Counted from the stretch's first letter, positions 32,052 through 41,588 are shown. The stretch: 64,000 bases of DNA from Renibacterium sp043789415 (GCF_043789415.1 NZ_JBDLLW010000001.1:248001-312000), one strand, 5' to 3'. Made by a program: numbers and translations. The notes: generated from the sequence alone by a model not told the origin.

Positions 32052-32925
32052 GGCGCTGCCTCTCCAGCAGAGAAAACAAGGTTGCCATCACGTCGTTGCT
32101 GTGTCCGAGCCATTCCATCGGGATGTTCCGACGGGCCAGGGCATTCGTTATCTGAAGTCGGCGCTGCTGCACTGCCCGCTGATATTCGGTTGCCAGCCGA
32201 GGGTCCTTAGCGAGCATCGAGACCACGGTGTCCAGTTGGTCGACGTCGATGCTTTCACGGCTGAGCGCCTCCCCACTGGCCAGATCCGCATCGGAGATCA
32301 CCAGCCAGAGCACCTCATGCTGCGCGCACAGTCTGCGCAACAATCGCTCCTGCTCAGCGCTGATCGGATGCTCGTCAGCCACCACGAAGACCAGCCTGCG
32401 CTGCCGGACGTTCTTTGCGATATAGCTGAGCTGAGCGGTCAGATCAGAACGAGCCGAGTCCAAGCCGATAGACGAATTCACCCGTTGCAACAAGGATTCC
32501 AGATGCCCCTCGGTGCCACGAGCCGGCACGGCGGTGGTGCGCTCGGCGTCACCATGGACCAGGCCGACCGAGTCCCCGTGTTTGAGCGCAAGATAGCCAA
32601 TCACGCCGAGGGCCATCACCAGGATGTCCTTCTTCGGTTCGCCGCCGCCCGCCACTGCGGCCATATTCCGTCCGGTATCGGCAACCAGCAGAACTGTCTG
32701 TTTGCGAATCGCGACATAGCGCTTTACCAGAGGGGAGCCGTGCCTGGCGCTGGCCTTCCAATCGATATCGCGGATCTCATCACCGGGGACATAGCCGCGC
32801 AGATCGTCGAAGTCCAAGCTGCGGCCGCGGAAAATCGCATCGTATTCTCCGTCCAACATGCCACGGGCCTTACGATGCGCGAAGATGAACATCTTCGACT
32901 TCACCTTTTGCAGAAGCTGAGGCAT
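32038..32925 (-). CDS. DUF58 family protein
   Basis: 295 residues. The DUF58 signature is clear: GRSLDFDDLRGYVPGDEIRDIDWKAS around residue 35, followed by VKRYVAIRKQTVLLVADTG, a VWA-like strand. It starts 4 bases after the MoxR stop. DUF58 proteins are partners of MoxR ATPases and VWA proteins; no enzyme activity is known. Confidence 0.92.
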   Translation of the reverse strand: MPQLLQKVKSKMFIFAHRKARGMLDGEYDAIFRGRSLDFDDLRGYVPGDEIRDIDWKASARHGSPLVKRYVAIRKQTVLLVADTGRNMAAVAGGGEPKKDILVMALGVIGYLALKHGDSVGLVHGDAERTTAVPARGTEGHLESLLQRVNSSIGLDSARSDLTAQLSYIAKNVRQRRLVFVVADEHPISAEQERLLRRLCAQHEVLWLVISDADLASGEALSRESIDVDQLDTVVSMLAKDPRLATEYQRAVQQRRLQITNALARRNIPMEWLGHSNDVMATLFSLLERQRHAQR

Positions 32926-32929
32926 CGGC

Positions 32930-33982
32930 TTAGGGTGTCTGCACTGAGCCGAGAATCGCCTCGATCACGGTTTCCACCTGAACCTGCTCGGCCACTGCCG
33001 CGAAGCCCAGGATAATCCGATGGCGCAGCACTCGATGGGCTAGGGCCTTAACGTCTTCCGGGATCACATGGTCCCGGCCATTGAGCAGGGCCAGCGCCCG
33101 GGCAGCCTGAGAGAAGGCGATGCTGGCTCGCGGGCTGGCCCCGAACTCGATGTACTCGGCGAGTTGAGGGTCGATGTACTGTGCGGCGTGTCGGGTGACA
33201 TAAACCAGCCCGACAATGTAGCGCACAATGGCCGGGTCGATGTAGACCCGCTGGGTCAACAGCTGAAGCCGCCGGACGTCGTCGAGGCTGGCGACCGCTG
33301 TCTGCTTCGCCTCGGCGAGGAAAACCCCGGCGTCTATCCGGCGGATGATCTCCGCTTCCTCCGCGGGGGCCGGGTAGTCGAGCACATCTTTGAGCATGAA
33401 GCGATCCATCTGCGCTTCAGGGAGCAGATAGGTTCCCTCTTGCTCGATCGGGTTCTGGGTGGCCAGCACGAGGAACGGATCGGGCAGTGGATAGACGACT
33501 CCTCCGATACTGGTTTGGCGTTCTTGCATCGCCTCAAGCATCGCGCTCTGGGTCTTGGCGCTCGAACGATTGATCTCATCGAGTAACACCAGATTGGCGT
33601 GCACTGGGCCCAGCTGAGTGCTGAAAACACCTTTCGCGGCGTCGTAGATCTGGGTGCCGACAATATCGCTGGGCAACAGATCCGGAGTGCACTGAATCCG
33701 ATGGAACTGGGCGCTGACCGTATCCGCCAGGGTCTGCGCGGCAGTGGTCTTCGCCAGTCCCGGAACGCTTTCCAGCAGAATATGGCCGCCGGTCATCAGC
33801 CCGATCAGCAGCGTCTCCCGAAGCCTCACCTGGCCGACGACCTTGTTCTCAAAACTGCGCGAAATCGCTGCCAGCAGTGCTTGAGCCCCCTGCAAATCCG
33901 GGGCTTCGATTCGCGCTGCGGCCGTCATTTGATTCACGTACTGTTCCACTGCTTTCTGCTGATCGGGTGCATCCACACTCAT
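32930..33982 (-). CDS. MoxR-family AAA+ ATPase
   Basis: 350 residues. Walker A-type ESVPGLAKTTAAQ, Walker B LVLLDEINRSSAKTQSAMLEAMQE, sensor 1 VLATQNPIEQEGTY and ASPRASIAFSQAARA are MoxR hallmarks. It is a chaperone-like ATPase proposed to activate proteins through VWA partners. First gene of a six-gene operon. I take ATG 33982; TTG 33991 is also in frame. It is divergent from the acyl-CoA ligase with 74 bases between starts. Confidence 0.94.
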   Translation of the reverse strand: MSVDAPDQQKAVEQYVNQMTAAARIEAPDLQGAQALLAAISRSFENKVVGQVRLRETLLIGLMTGGHILLESVPGLAKTTAAQTLADTVSAQFHRIQCTPDLLPSDIVGTQIYDAAKGVFSTQLGPVHANLVLLDEINRSSAKTQSAMLEAMQERQTSIGGVVYPLPDPFLVLATQNPIEQEGTYLLPEAQMDRFMLKDVLDYPAPAEEAEIIRRIDAGVFLAEAKQTAVASLDDVRRLQLLTQRVYIDPAIVRYIVGLVYVTRHAAQYIDPQLAEYIEFGASPRASIAFSQAARALALLNGRDHVIPEDVKALAHRVLRHRIILGFAAVAEQVQVETVIEAILGSVQTP

Positions 33983-34056
33983 CCAATCCAATCACAGGCC
34001 TTCCGTGCAATGGGGAGCACTACCCATCTCGGCACGGGCGTTATAGCGTGTGGACT

Positions 34057-35695
34057 ATGACAGCAACGGCGCTTTCGTATACCTCCGGAGTCTCCCAGAC
34101 CGCTCTTCTGGGCGAAACCATCGGAGCGAACTTCACACGGACTGCACAGCAATATCCCGATTCCGAAGCTCTGGTAGAAGTAGCCTCAGCGCGTCGCTGG
34201 AGTTACGCAGAACTCAATCGGGAGGTTGATGAGCTGGCCAAAGGGCTGATCGCCCAGGGCGTCGTCAAAGGCGACAGGGTGGGCATCTGGGCGGTCAACT
34301 GCGCCGAGTGGGTGTTGGGTCCAGTACGCCACCGCGAAGATCGGCGCCATTCTGGTCACCGTCAACCCGGCTTATCGCCAGCACGAACTGGCTTACGCCA
34401 TCAAGCAATCCGGAATGCGGCTGCTAGTGTCCCAGCTCGAATACAAGACCTCGGCCTTCCGGCAGCTCATCGAGGCGGTTCAGCCGGAATGCCCCGCACT
34501 GCAAGAGGTCATCTACATCGCTGATCCGAGCTGGCAGCGGCTGATCGACGCCGGCCAGGCGGTGAGTGCCGAGACTCTGGAACAGCGGCTCACGGGGCAA
34601 AGCGCCGATGAGCCGATCAATATCCAGTACACCTCGGGAACCACTGGCTATCCCAAGGGAGCCACGCTCAGCCACCACAATATTCTCAATAATGGCTACT
34701 TCGTCACCGAGACCATTCTGCTGAACGAGACAGATCGAATCTGCGTTCCGGTGCCTTTTTACCATTGCTTCGGCATGGTGATGTGCAATCTGGGTGCCAC
34801 CAGTCACGGCGCCGCCATCGTCATCCCGGCCCCCACATTCGACCCGGCACTCACTCTGCAAGCGGTGCAGGACGAAAAATGCACGGCGCTCTACGGGGTA
34901 CCAACCATGTTCATCGCGGAACAGAATCTGCCCGAGTTCTCCTCCTATGACCTCTCCAGCTTGCGGACCGGGATCATGGCCGGCTCGCCCTGCCCTGTGG
35001 AGGTGATGAAGCGCTGCATCAGCGAGATGCATATGGAGCAGGTCTCGATCGCCTACGGGATGACCGAGACTTCACCGGTCTCAATGCAGACCCGGGTGGA
35101 GGATGATCTGGAGCACCGCACGTCGACGGTGGGACGAGTGCACCCGCATCTGGAGGTGAAGATCATCGACCCGGACACCGGGCTCACCGTGCCGCGTGGC
35201 ACACCAGGAGAATTCTGCACCCGAGGGTATTCGATCATGCTCGGTTATTGGGAAAACCCGGACAAGACAGCCGAAGCCATCGACTCAGCTCGCTGGATGC
35301 ACACCGGAGACCTCGCCGAGATGCACGAGGACGGTTACGTCAATATTGTCGGCAGAATCAAGGACCTGGTGATCCGCGGCGGCGAAAATCTGTACCCGCG
35401 GGAAATCGAGGAATTCCTCTACGCGCACCCCTCGATCGCCGATGTCCAGGTGGTGGGTGTTCCCGATGAGAAGTACGGCGAGGAGCTCTGCGCCTGGATC
35501 AGGCTGCGGCCCGGCGCGGAAGCCGTGGATCAAGCTGCCATCGCGGCCTTCTGCGAGGGCAGAATCGCTCGCCAGAAAATCCCGCGCTATGTGCTTCTGG
35601 TGGATGACTTCCCAATGACGGTGACCGGGAAGGTGCGGAAGATGGAAATGCGAGCAACTTCCCTCGAGCTGCTCGGGCTCAACCCATCGAGCTGA
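34057..35695 (+). pseudogene. fatty-acyl-CoA ligase with one-base frameshift
   Basis: An AMP-forming acyl-CoA synthetase of about 545 residues if read through one shift. The first part (from ATG 34057) runs to …NCAEWVL; the second, in another frame, continues YATAKIGAILVTVNPAYR and carries YTSGTTGYPKGATLS, YGMTETSPVS, HTGDLAEMHEDGYV, IKDLVIRGGENLYPREIEE and TGKVRKMEMR. Deleting one G of GGG at 34317–34319 joins them to the expected VLVQYATAK. Either a disabled gene or a sequencing error. It sits divergent from the MoxR operon; the stop falls in a tandem repeat. A TATAGC sequence 10 bases before the ATG hints at a leaderless transcript. Confidence 0.88.
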
Positions 35696-35756
35696 GCTGG
35701 CTGGTGAGCTGAGCTGGCTGGTGAGCTGCTCGGGCGGGTGAGCTGCCTGGCCGGCT
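35689..35756 (+). repeat. 17-base tandem repeat, four units
   Basis: Units GAGCTGAGCTGGCTGGT at 35689 and 35706 are identical; units at 35723 and 35740 are diverged (GAGCTGCTCGGGCGGGT, GAGCTGCCTGGCCGGCT). The ligase stop codon TGA (35693–35695) is inside the first unit, so repeat expansion would not alter the protein. Confidence 0.8.
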
Positions 35757-35849
35757 GCGAAGCAAAGCTAGCGATTCCGAAAGTCGCCACAACCATGGTC
35801 GCCCTCGGTCTCTGAGGCAGTTCTGGAAGAGTTCTTCAGAGATTCGGGG

Positions 35850-35884
35850 GGCTTTGAGCCAGCAGTCAGTGCCGGCTCAAAGCC
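35850..35884 (-). terminator. hairpin between converging ligase and ROK genes
   Basis: GGCTTTGAGCC (35850–35860) and GGCTCAAAGCC (35874–35884) are perfect 11-base arms with a 13-base loop, 15 bases past the ROK stop. No U-run on the minus strand; it may serve both converging genes. Confidence 0.6.
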
Positions 35885-35899
35885 ATCCGAAAATCGGGT

Positions 35900-37153
35900 C
35901 TATTCGCCTTCGGCGAGCACCAGGCTATTGGCATTCGGGCCGAAGGTGTCTTCCAGCACCAGGCAGGCGGCACCCACAGCGCCGACGTCGTGGCTCACGC
36001 TGGTGCCCACGACTTCCAGGCCGTGCACCTCAGAGATCACGCTGAGCTCATTGAGCAGAGCGGGAAGGGCGTCCAGGAACTTCTCTTCGAAATGCTTCCA
36101 GAAGGGCCCGCCGAACACCACATGATCGACATCGAGCAGATTGGTCAGCACGGAAACAGCCGTACCAAAGCGCTCAGCAACCCGGTTCAGCAGGGCATTC
36201 GCTTGAGAATCTCCCTCGGCCGCCGCTTCGGCAAGCGCTGCCATGCTCTCCTGGAGCGTTGCGCCCTTGAGCTTAGTAACCGCTTTGACGCCGTCTTTCC
36301 GGGCTTCTTCGAGGATGTTCTCGGGCATGCAGCTCACCTTGATGCAGCCGCGTCGGCCGCAATCGCAGGGCGGCCCGTCGGGATCAGCAATGATATGGCC
36401 GATTTCGCCGGCGTTGCCCGAGCTGCCCCGGATCACGTCGTCGTCGAGCACGATGCCCGCACCGATGCCGGTACCCATGTAGATAAAAGCAAAGCTTCCG
36501 GTTCCAGAACGGCCACCGGCCCAGATCTCCGCCGCTACTGCGGCAGTGACGTCCTTGTCCAAGAGCACCGGCAGCTTGAGTTCGCGGTGCAGATCTTCGC
36601 GCAGGCTCACTCGACCCCAGCGCGGCAGGTGCGGGGGGTTGATCACCACGCCGGTCGCGCCGTCAATCGGTCCTGGAGCGGCAACGCCCACCCCGGCGAC
36701 CTTGGAGCGTTCAATTCCCGCTTCCGCGATGATTGAATCAATTTCCGAGGCCATCGCTTGAACGACTTGGGCCGGCTCTCCCTCTGGATCGGCCGGCAGG
36801 GTGCGATGAATCACCACGGCTCCGGTCAGGTCGAGCAGAGCGTAATTGGTCTCCACCGGGTCCAGGTGAACCCCGACGGCGTACATTCCCGCCGGATTGA
36901 GCTTCAGGATGGTACGCGGTTTCCCTGGCCCATTGCCATACTTACCCGCCTCGACAATCAGGTTTTGATTCAGCAGACGGCGACAGATGTTCGAGACGGT
37001 CTGCGCGGCCAGGCCGACTATTCCGGCGAGTTCAACCCGGCTGAGACCCTCTGGACTTCGACGGATAGCATCCAGGATCACCGAAAAGTTAAACTCACCC
37101 ATGCGCGGAAGATTGGTACCGCGCCTACGAATCAATGCCTTGGCTTCTGGCAA
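35900..37153 (-). CDS. ROK-family transcriptional regulator / sugar kinase-like protein
   Basis: 417 residues. An N-terminal winged helix (SRVELAGIVGLAAQTVSNICRRL split over residues 38–60) precedes the ROK domain: GVGVAAPGPIDGATG, IYMGTGIGAGIVLDD, NAGEIGHI and the zinc-binding CDCGRRGCIKVSC. The last Cys-x-Glu of active kinases reads IK here. HTH-bearing ROK proteins usually repress sugar catabolism genes in response to a sugar or sugar phosphate. Its target cannot be told; the divergent kinase-like gene is 88 bases away. Confidence 0.9.
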   Translation of the reverse strand: MPEAKALIRRRGTNLPRMGEFNFSVILDAIRRSPEGLSRVELAGIVGLAAQTVSNICRRLLNQNLIVEAGKYGNGPGKPRTILKLNPAGMYAVGVHLDPVETNYALLDLTGAVVIHRTLPADPEGEPAQVVQAMASEIDSIIAEAGIERSKVAGVGVAAPGPIDGATGVVINPPHLPRWGRVSLREDLHRELKLPVLLDKDVTAAVAAEIWAGGRSGTGSFAFIYMGTGIGAGIVLDDDVIRGSSGNAGEIGHIIADPDGPPCDCGRRGCIKVSCMPENILEEARKDGVKAVTKLKGATLQESMAALAEAAAEGDSQANALLNRVAERFGTAVSVLTNLLDVDHVVFGGPFWKHFEEKFLDALPALLNELSVISEVHGLEVVGTSVSHDVGAVGAACLVLEDTFGPNANSLVLAEGE

Positions 37154-37241
37154 TCTAACCTTGTCCTTAATTCAACGGAACCCCTGTGCGTTACTGCGGC
37201 AGGGTATTCTCAGTCGGTGTAGCGACTGATAGGAATTTTCT

Positions 37242-38135
37242 GTGGCCAATATGCCAGCTGCCGAAGTGGAGCTCAACGAAACACTGGTAACCCAGTTACT
37301 TCGGGAACAACACCCGGATCTTGCACATCTGCCAATTCACACATTAGCGAATGGTTGGGATAACGGGGTCTTTCGACTCGGAAAAGATTTCGTTGTGCGG
37401 CTTCCCCGGCGAGAGATTTCCGTGCAACTCATTCGCAATGAGCAACAATTTATTCCTCAGATCGCCGATTTGACCAGTCTGAAAGTACCGGTGCCTCTTC
37501 GCCGAGGCGTCCCCAGCGAGCTTTTTGCCTGGCCCTGGAGCATTACGGAGTGGTTTGACGGCGAAGCGGCTATCCTTTCAGCTCCTCGCGAGCACGGCGG
37601 ACTGGTGGAAGAACTGGCCGACTTCGTCTCCTCGATTCATCTGCCGGCACCGACCAATGCACCACGAAACCCGGTCCGGGGCGTCCCGCTGCGGCTGAGG
37701 GATCGAGCCTTTCGCGATCGCTTAGCCCCGGCTCGTTTTGAGCGGCACGCCGAGATCTTGAACGCGTGGCAGGCTTCACTGGCTCTGCCGGAGTGGGAGC
37801 GTGAGCCATATTGGTTCCACGGGGATCTGCACGCAGCCAATATTCTGATCAAAGCCGGCAAGCTCAGCGCGATCATCGACTTCGGCGATCTGGGCTGCGG
37901 CGATCCTGCCATCGATCTGGCTGCGGCCTGGATGCTCTTCGAAGATCAGGACCGGAGACGCTTCCACTCCCTGGTTGAAGCGAGAATCGGTCCGAATCCC
38001 GCACTCTGGGGAAGGGCCCGCGGCTGGGCCCTGCACCTCGCCACCGTGATGCTCACGCAATCTGACGACAGTCCGGAATTCCTGGCCCTGGGCCAGCACA
38101 CCTTGAGCGCGGTGCTCGATGATCGTCCGCTCTGA
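37242..38135 (+). CDS. aminoglycoside phosphotransferase-family kinase
   Basis: 297 residues. The catalytic loop WFHGDLHAANILI, the metal-binding IIDFGDLGCGDPAIDLA and N-terminal NGWDNGVFRLGKDFVVRLP are typical of APH enzymes that phosphorylate small alcohols or amines such as aminoglycosides, macrolides or choline-like compounds. It starts at GTG 37242 (ATG 37251 also possible). Base composition is lower in GC over the first 200 bases than in neighbours. Antibiotic resistance cannot be claimed from sequence alone. Confidence 0.85.
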   Translation: MANMPAAEVELNETLVTQLLREQHPDLAHLPIHTLANGWDNGVFRLGKDFVVRLPRREISVQLIRNEQQFIPQIADLTSLKVPVPLRRGVPSELFAWPWSITEWFDGEAAILSAPREHGGLVEELADFVSSIHLPAPTNAPRNPVRGVPLRLRDRAFRDRLAPARFERHAEILNAWQASLALPEWEREPYWFHGDLHAANILIKAGKLSAIIDFGDLGCGDPAIDLAAAWMLFEDQDRRRFHSLVEARIGPNPALWGRARGWALHLATVMLTQSDDSPEFLALGQHTLSAVLDDRPL

Positions 38136-38205
38136 AAACCTTTTAGTTGCCAGTTAGCAGCTTCCCCACTCCTTCACCGCATCTTCCTGCACCGATTCCG
38201 GTGGA

Positions 38206-39336
38206 TCAATCCCGCCGTCGCGAAACCGTCACCGCGAATTTCAGGTTTTGAGCCACCAGTTCGGTGTCCCCCACCGCTTGGCGCAATTGCGGAAGATAGC
38301 CCAGATGTCGGTTATATACCGTCCACAGCTGACCCTTGCTTGTGAGTAATCGAGCGGCCGCATCAAAGAGCCTGAGGGCCACCCCCGAGTGAACCGCGGC
38401 CCCCGCGTGGAAGGGCGGGTTGAGCACCATCAGATCAGCGCAGCCCGCGGGCAGGCTGGCGCCGCCGTCGTCCTGCAGTACTTCCATTTGCAGCCCGTTG
38501 GCCTGGGCAGTAGCTCGCGCAGAGGCAATGGCAGCCGCCGAACGATCGGTGGCGATCACCCTCCATTGTGGGTGCTTTCGTGCTAGCGTCGCCGCCAGAA
38601 CGCCGCTGCCGCAGCCCAGATCTATTGCGGTGACCCCCGCCTCAGGCAGTTCCGGCTCTAATTGCTCGAGCAGGAAGCGTGTGCCGATATCCAATTTCGT
38701 ACCGGAGAACACCGCTCCGTGAACACGCAATTGCAAGTCGAGTTCGCTGAGATAACCGGACCGCGGAAACTCCGGAACCTCCTTCGGCAGGCTGGGTCGG
38801 CTAGCCGTCAAAAGCCTCGATTTCTGCCGAGCCAGACCGGCCTGCACTCCCCCGAAATATCTTTCCAGCACCGCGTTCATGGCAAGGGTCATATGCTTCA
38901 CCCGGCCAGCGGCCAGTAATACGGTTTCTGTTCCGGCGAAGCGGGCGATGGCTTGGCAGTACTCCTCCAACTCGGCTAAGGACCTGGGAAGCTGCATGAT
39001 CACCAGCCGGGCACCGCTCAGCAGTTTCTCGCCTAGCGGCAATTGCTCGAAGACCTCGGGCAGGCCAAGCCGCCCGGCATTCAGCCGCAGAGCCTGCTCA
39101 CCGGTGATCAGATCCTGATGCACCCGGAGGCCGGGAAGCCGGAACCGAGAAACCAAGCCGAGGCTCAGCGCACCGTAGTTATCGCCGATGACCACCACAC
39201 CGGGGTCGCCCATCAGCTGCTGATAGGCCCGGGCCTCATCGAGCAGCAAGAGATCCGAAGCATCCCAGGCGAATAAATTGCTGGCTTCCAGGTCTGGGGC
39301 ACGGCGCAGGCGCTCGAAGGGGAAGCTCGTCTCCAT
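38206..39336 (-). CDS. class I methyltransferase, RlmG/RsmC-like
   Basis: 376 residues. An N-terminal degenerate methyltransferase-like half is followed by a SAM-binding half: AIDLGCGSGVLAATLARKHP, VIATDRSAAAI and LMVLNPPFHAG. The two-domain layout and NPPFH are characteristic of rRNA guanine-N2 methyltransferases RlmG (23S G1835) and RsmC (16S G1207). Which rRNA base is modified is uncertain. It converges with the kinase gene. Confidence 0.85.
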   Translation of the reverse strand: METSFPFERLRRAPDLEASNLFAWDASDLLLLDEARAYQQLMGDPGVVVIGDNYGALSLGLVSRFRLPGLRVHQDLITGEQALRLNAGRLGLPEVFEQLPLGEKLLSGARLVIMQLPRSLAELEEYCQAIARFAGTETVLLAAGRVKHMTLAMNAVLERYFGGVQAGLARQKSRLLTASRPSLPKEVPEFPRSGYLSELDLQLRVHGAVFSGTKLDIGTRFLLEQLEPELPEAGVTAIDLGCGSGVLAATLARKHPQWRVIATDRSAAAIASARATAQANGLQMEVLQDDGGASLPAGCADLMVLNPPFHAGAAVHSGVALRLFDAAARLLTSKGQLWTVYNRHLGYLPQLRQAVGDTELVAQNLKFAVTVSRRRD

Positions 39337-39498
39337 CGCCCCAGCCTAATCTCCGCTGCTCGGAATCGATATTCTTCAATCCTCAGAGAGGCCGATCCCG
39401 GAGCCGTCGCCGATCCCGAATCATTGAGGCGCCTTGTCCGCCAACGGGCGGCGCACCCTGCAGATGAAGCAGCTGAAAAGGGAAGGCTTTGGAACGTC

Positions 39499-40170
39499 TC
39501 AGCTCCCCGGCTGAGCCCTGTCGCCATCGGCATCCCAGATAGCCTTGACCACGGGTTGCAGAACCTCGAACCAGACTCGATAACCCCGGCCATTGAGGTG
39601 GAGCTTGTCGAAGGAAAGCTCCTGGATGATCCCTCGATCGTCATCGGCCAGAGCGGGCCAGAGGTCGAGATATTCAAGCTTGAGCGTCTCGGCCACCTCA
39701 CGGTAGGCAAGATTCAATTGCATGACCGCCTCCGCGTAGGAGACCTTGCGAGGCATCACGCTTTGCAGAACGACCTTGGCTTCCGGAGCAAGCTGTTTGA
39801 TCTGGCGCAAGATCTCAGTCACATTGGCGACGATCGTCTCCTGCGGATAGCCCTGGGTCAGATCATTCGTACCGATCAGCAGAAACACAGCACGGGTCTT
39901 GGGGGTCAGCCCAGCCGCATGCATCCGGGCGAGGACCTGTGTCGTCGTATTACCGCTGATACCGCGATTCAGAACGATTTTTCCGGGGAACCATTCATTC
40001 CAGACCCCCTGCTCCGTAATGCTGTCACCGAGCATCACCAGATCTGCCTCGACCGCCGGCAGGATTTCGAACTGTGTGACTCTGCTCTTTGAGAGCGGTT
40101 CCAGCAGTTTATTGAGCCCTCGCTGCAAGGCGGCCGCGAAGCGGTTCACCCGGATCCTGTTGGCGGTCAT
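39499..40170 (-). CDS. SGNH/GDSL hydrolase
   Basis: 223 residues. All four SGNH blocks are present: VMLGDSITEQG, LNRGISGNTT, LIGTNDLTQG and DKLHLNGRGY. Family members are esterases, lipases or acetylhydrolases acting on sugars or lipids. AGAGGAAG precedes ATG 40170 by 6–7 bases, better than the ATG at 40218. No signal peptide is seen. It is divergent from another hydrolase, with an inverted repeat between them. Confidence 0.88.
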   Translation of the reverse strand: MTANRIRVNRFAAALQRGLNKLLEPLSKSRVTQFEILPAVEADLVMLGDSITEQGVWNEWFPGKIVLNRGISGNTTTQVLARMHAAGLTPKTRAVFLLIGTNDLTQGYPQETIVANVTEILRQIKQLAPEAKVVLQSVMPRKVSYAEAVMQLNLAYREVAETLKLEYLDLWPALADDDRGIIQELSFDKLHLNGRGYRVWFEVLQPVVKAIWDADGDRAQPGS

Positions 40171-40185
40171 GGGATACTTCCTCTT

Positions 40186-40217
40186 TGATAGTACCTTTTT
40201 ATTGACATCAACTATCA
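40186..40217. promoter_or_regulatory. inverted repeat in a divergent hydrolase control region
   Basis: TGATAGT (40186–40192) and ACTATCA (40211–40217), 18 bases apart, in an AT-rich spot unlike the surroundings. The spacing suits a dimeric repressor; no regulator gene is adjacent. Confidence 0.4.
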
Positions 40218-40335
40218 TAACCTGCCTTGCCCCGCTCCCTGCCGAAGCTTTTGAGGCTCGGAATAAAGCCGCTCCGAGCTTGTTGCTACCGATGCGGTGA
40301 TACCGCAGCTTGAGTCACTTACCGAAGGCGAGAAG

Positions 40336-41250
40336 ATGGAAGAACAGACGACAGAGGAACAGGCGATACGAGAATTCGTTGACGAGCAGAGGGCCTTCTA
40401 TGAGTCAATGATCCCGAATGCCGGGGCAGCGGATCCGGTGGCGGAGGTGCTCTCCCTGGAAATCCCGGCCAAAAACCCGGAGCGCAGCATCCCCCTCAGG
40501 CTCTACCGGCCAGCAAACCTGGACGCGAAAGCCCCGGTCATGTTGTATATCCATGGCGGCGGTTTCGCCTCCGGCAGCTTGAACACCCATGATGTGCTCG
40601 CCCGGGCGCTGGCCAATGGAATCGGCGCATTGCTGTTCTCCATCGACTACCGTTTGGCACCCGAGCACCCTTTCCCGGCAGGCCTGAATGACGTCTCCGC
40701 AGCACTCAGCTGGCTCACCGACCATGCTGAGGAGTTCGGCGGCGATCCCGATCGTCTGGTGATCGGCGGGGACAGCGCTGGCGGCACGCTCGCGATTGCG
40801 GCGAGCACTAGAGTTCGCGACGCCGGGGGAAAGCAGGTCCGCGCTCAGCTGCTGCTCTATCCATTGCTGACCTTCGCCACCGACAGCCAGTCCTGGAAAG
40901 AACTCGGCGCGGATCATTTCCCCACCCTCGGAATCATGCCCTATTTTGAGCGAGCCTATGTTCCCCAGGGACAGGACGCCACTGATCCGATGATCTCGCC
41001 GCTGAACGGAGAGCTGAAGGACCTGCCGCCGTCCATCGTACTGATCGGCGAACTGGACCCCCTGCGAGATCATGCCCGGGCCTATGCGGAATCCCTGGAA
41101 GCCGCCGGAGTGCCGGTGGAGTTCGCGGTCTACCCCGGCGTGGAGCACGGCTTCATTCAGTTCTTCAAGGATCCCGCGATCGGGCCACAGGGCAAGAAAG
41201 CTCTCGACGACGCGGTCGCCGGGGTGAAGCGCGCACTCGCGGCGGGCTGA
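40336..41250 (+). CDS. alpha/beta hydrolase, hormone-sensitive-lipase family
   Basis: 304 residues. The oxyanion-hole motif YIHGGGFASG, nucleophile GGDSAGGTLA, acid in GELDPLRDHA and His in GVEHGFIQFF form the HSL-type triad. It hydrolyses short-chain esters. GAAGG lies 7 bases before ATG 40336; an in-frame GTG at 40297 has no ribosome site. A very stable hairpin follows the gene. Confidence 0.9.
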   Translation: MEEQTTEEQAIREFVDEQRAFYESMIPNAGAADPVAEVLSLEIPAKNPERSIPLRLYRPANLDAKAPVMLYIHGGGFASGSLNTHDVLARALANGIGALLFSIDYRLAPEHPFPAGLNDVSAALSWLTDHAEEFGGDPDRLVIGGDSAGGTLAIAASTRVRDAGGKQVRAQLLLYPLLTFATDSQSWKELGADHFPTLGIMPYFERAYVPQGQDATDPMISPLNGELKDLPPSIVLIGELDPLRDHARAYAESLEAAGVPVEFAVYPGVEHGFIQFFKDPAIGPQGKKALDDAVAGVKRALAAG

Positions 41251-41319
41251 GAACGAGGCCGCTAACACGGAATTCAAGAAGCTCACGAAGAGCTGCTTGC
41301 CCGCGGCCGGAACGACAAA

Positions 41320-41360
41320 GCGGGTTTGGTGGGCTGTCCTGACCAGCCCACCAAACCCGC
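41320..41360. terminator. bidirectional terminator hairpin
   Basis: Perfect 17-base arms (41320–41336 and 41344–41360) with a 7-base loop, between the converging hydrolase and the small secreted protein gene, 6 bases past the latter's stop. TTTTT at 41371–41375 follows on the plus strand. Confidence 0.8.
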
Positions 41361-41366
41361 AGCTAG

Positions 41367-41588
41367 TTACTTTTTGAGATCCAAATGCCAGGGTGCCGAT
41401 CCGGAAGTGCGTGTACAGGTCCAGGAACTGTAGACAGAGTTGGGGTGGTCGACGATGTTTTTACCCGCTTGGTTGCACTGGCCTTGCGTGCTGTAGTTGC
41501 CACCCGATACGGCATTTGCGGTGGACGCCGTGATCAGCGGAATGGAAAGCGCCGCTATGACCGTAGCTGTAGCCATCAATTTGCGCAT
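41367..41588 (-). CDS. small secreted protein, two cysteines
   Basis: 73 residues. A classical signal peptide (MRK + hydrophobic core + ASTANA) with cleavage expected after Ala 26. The mature part is about 47 residues, with two cysteines that could form a disulfide (GQCNQ and SWTCTR) and a basic end. AAT-rich leader of 120 bases separates it from the LuxR gene upstream on the same strand. I do not recognise a family. Candidates are a small antimicrobial, signalling or cell-surface peptide. Confidence 0.75.
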   Translation of the reverse strand: MRKLMATATVIAALSIPLITASTANAVSGGNYSTQGQCNQAGKNIVDHPNSVYSSWTCTRTSGSAPWHLDLKK

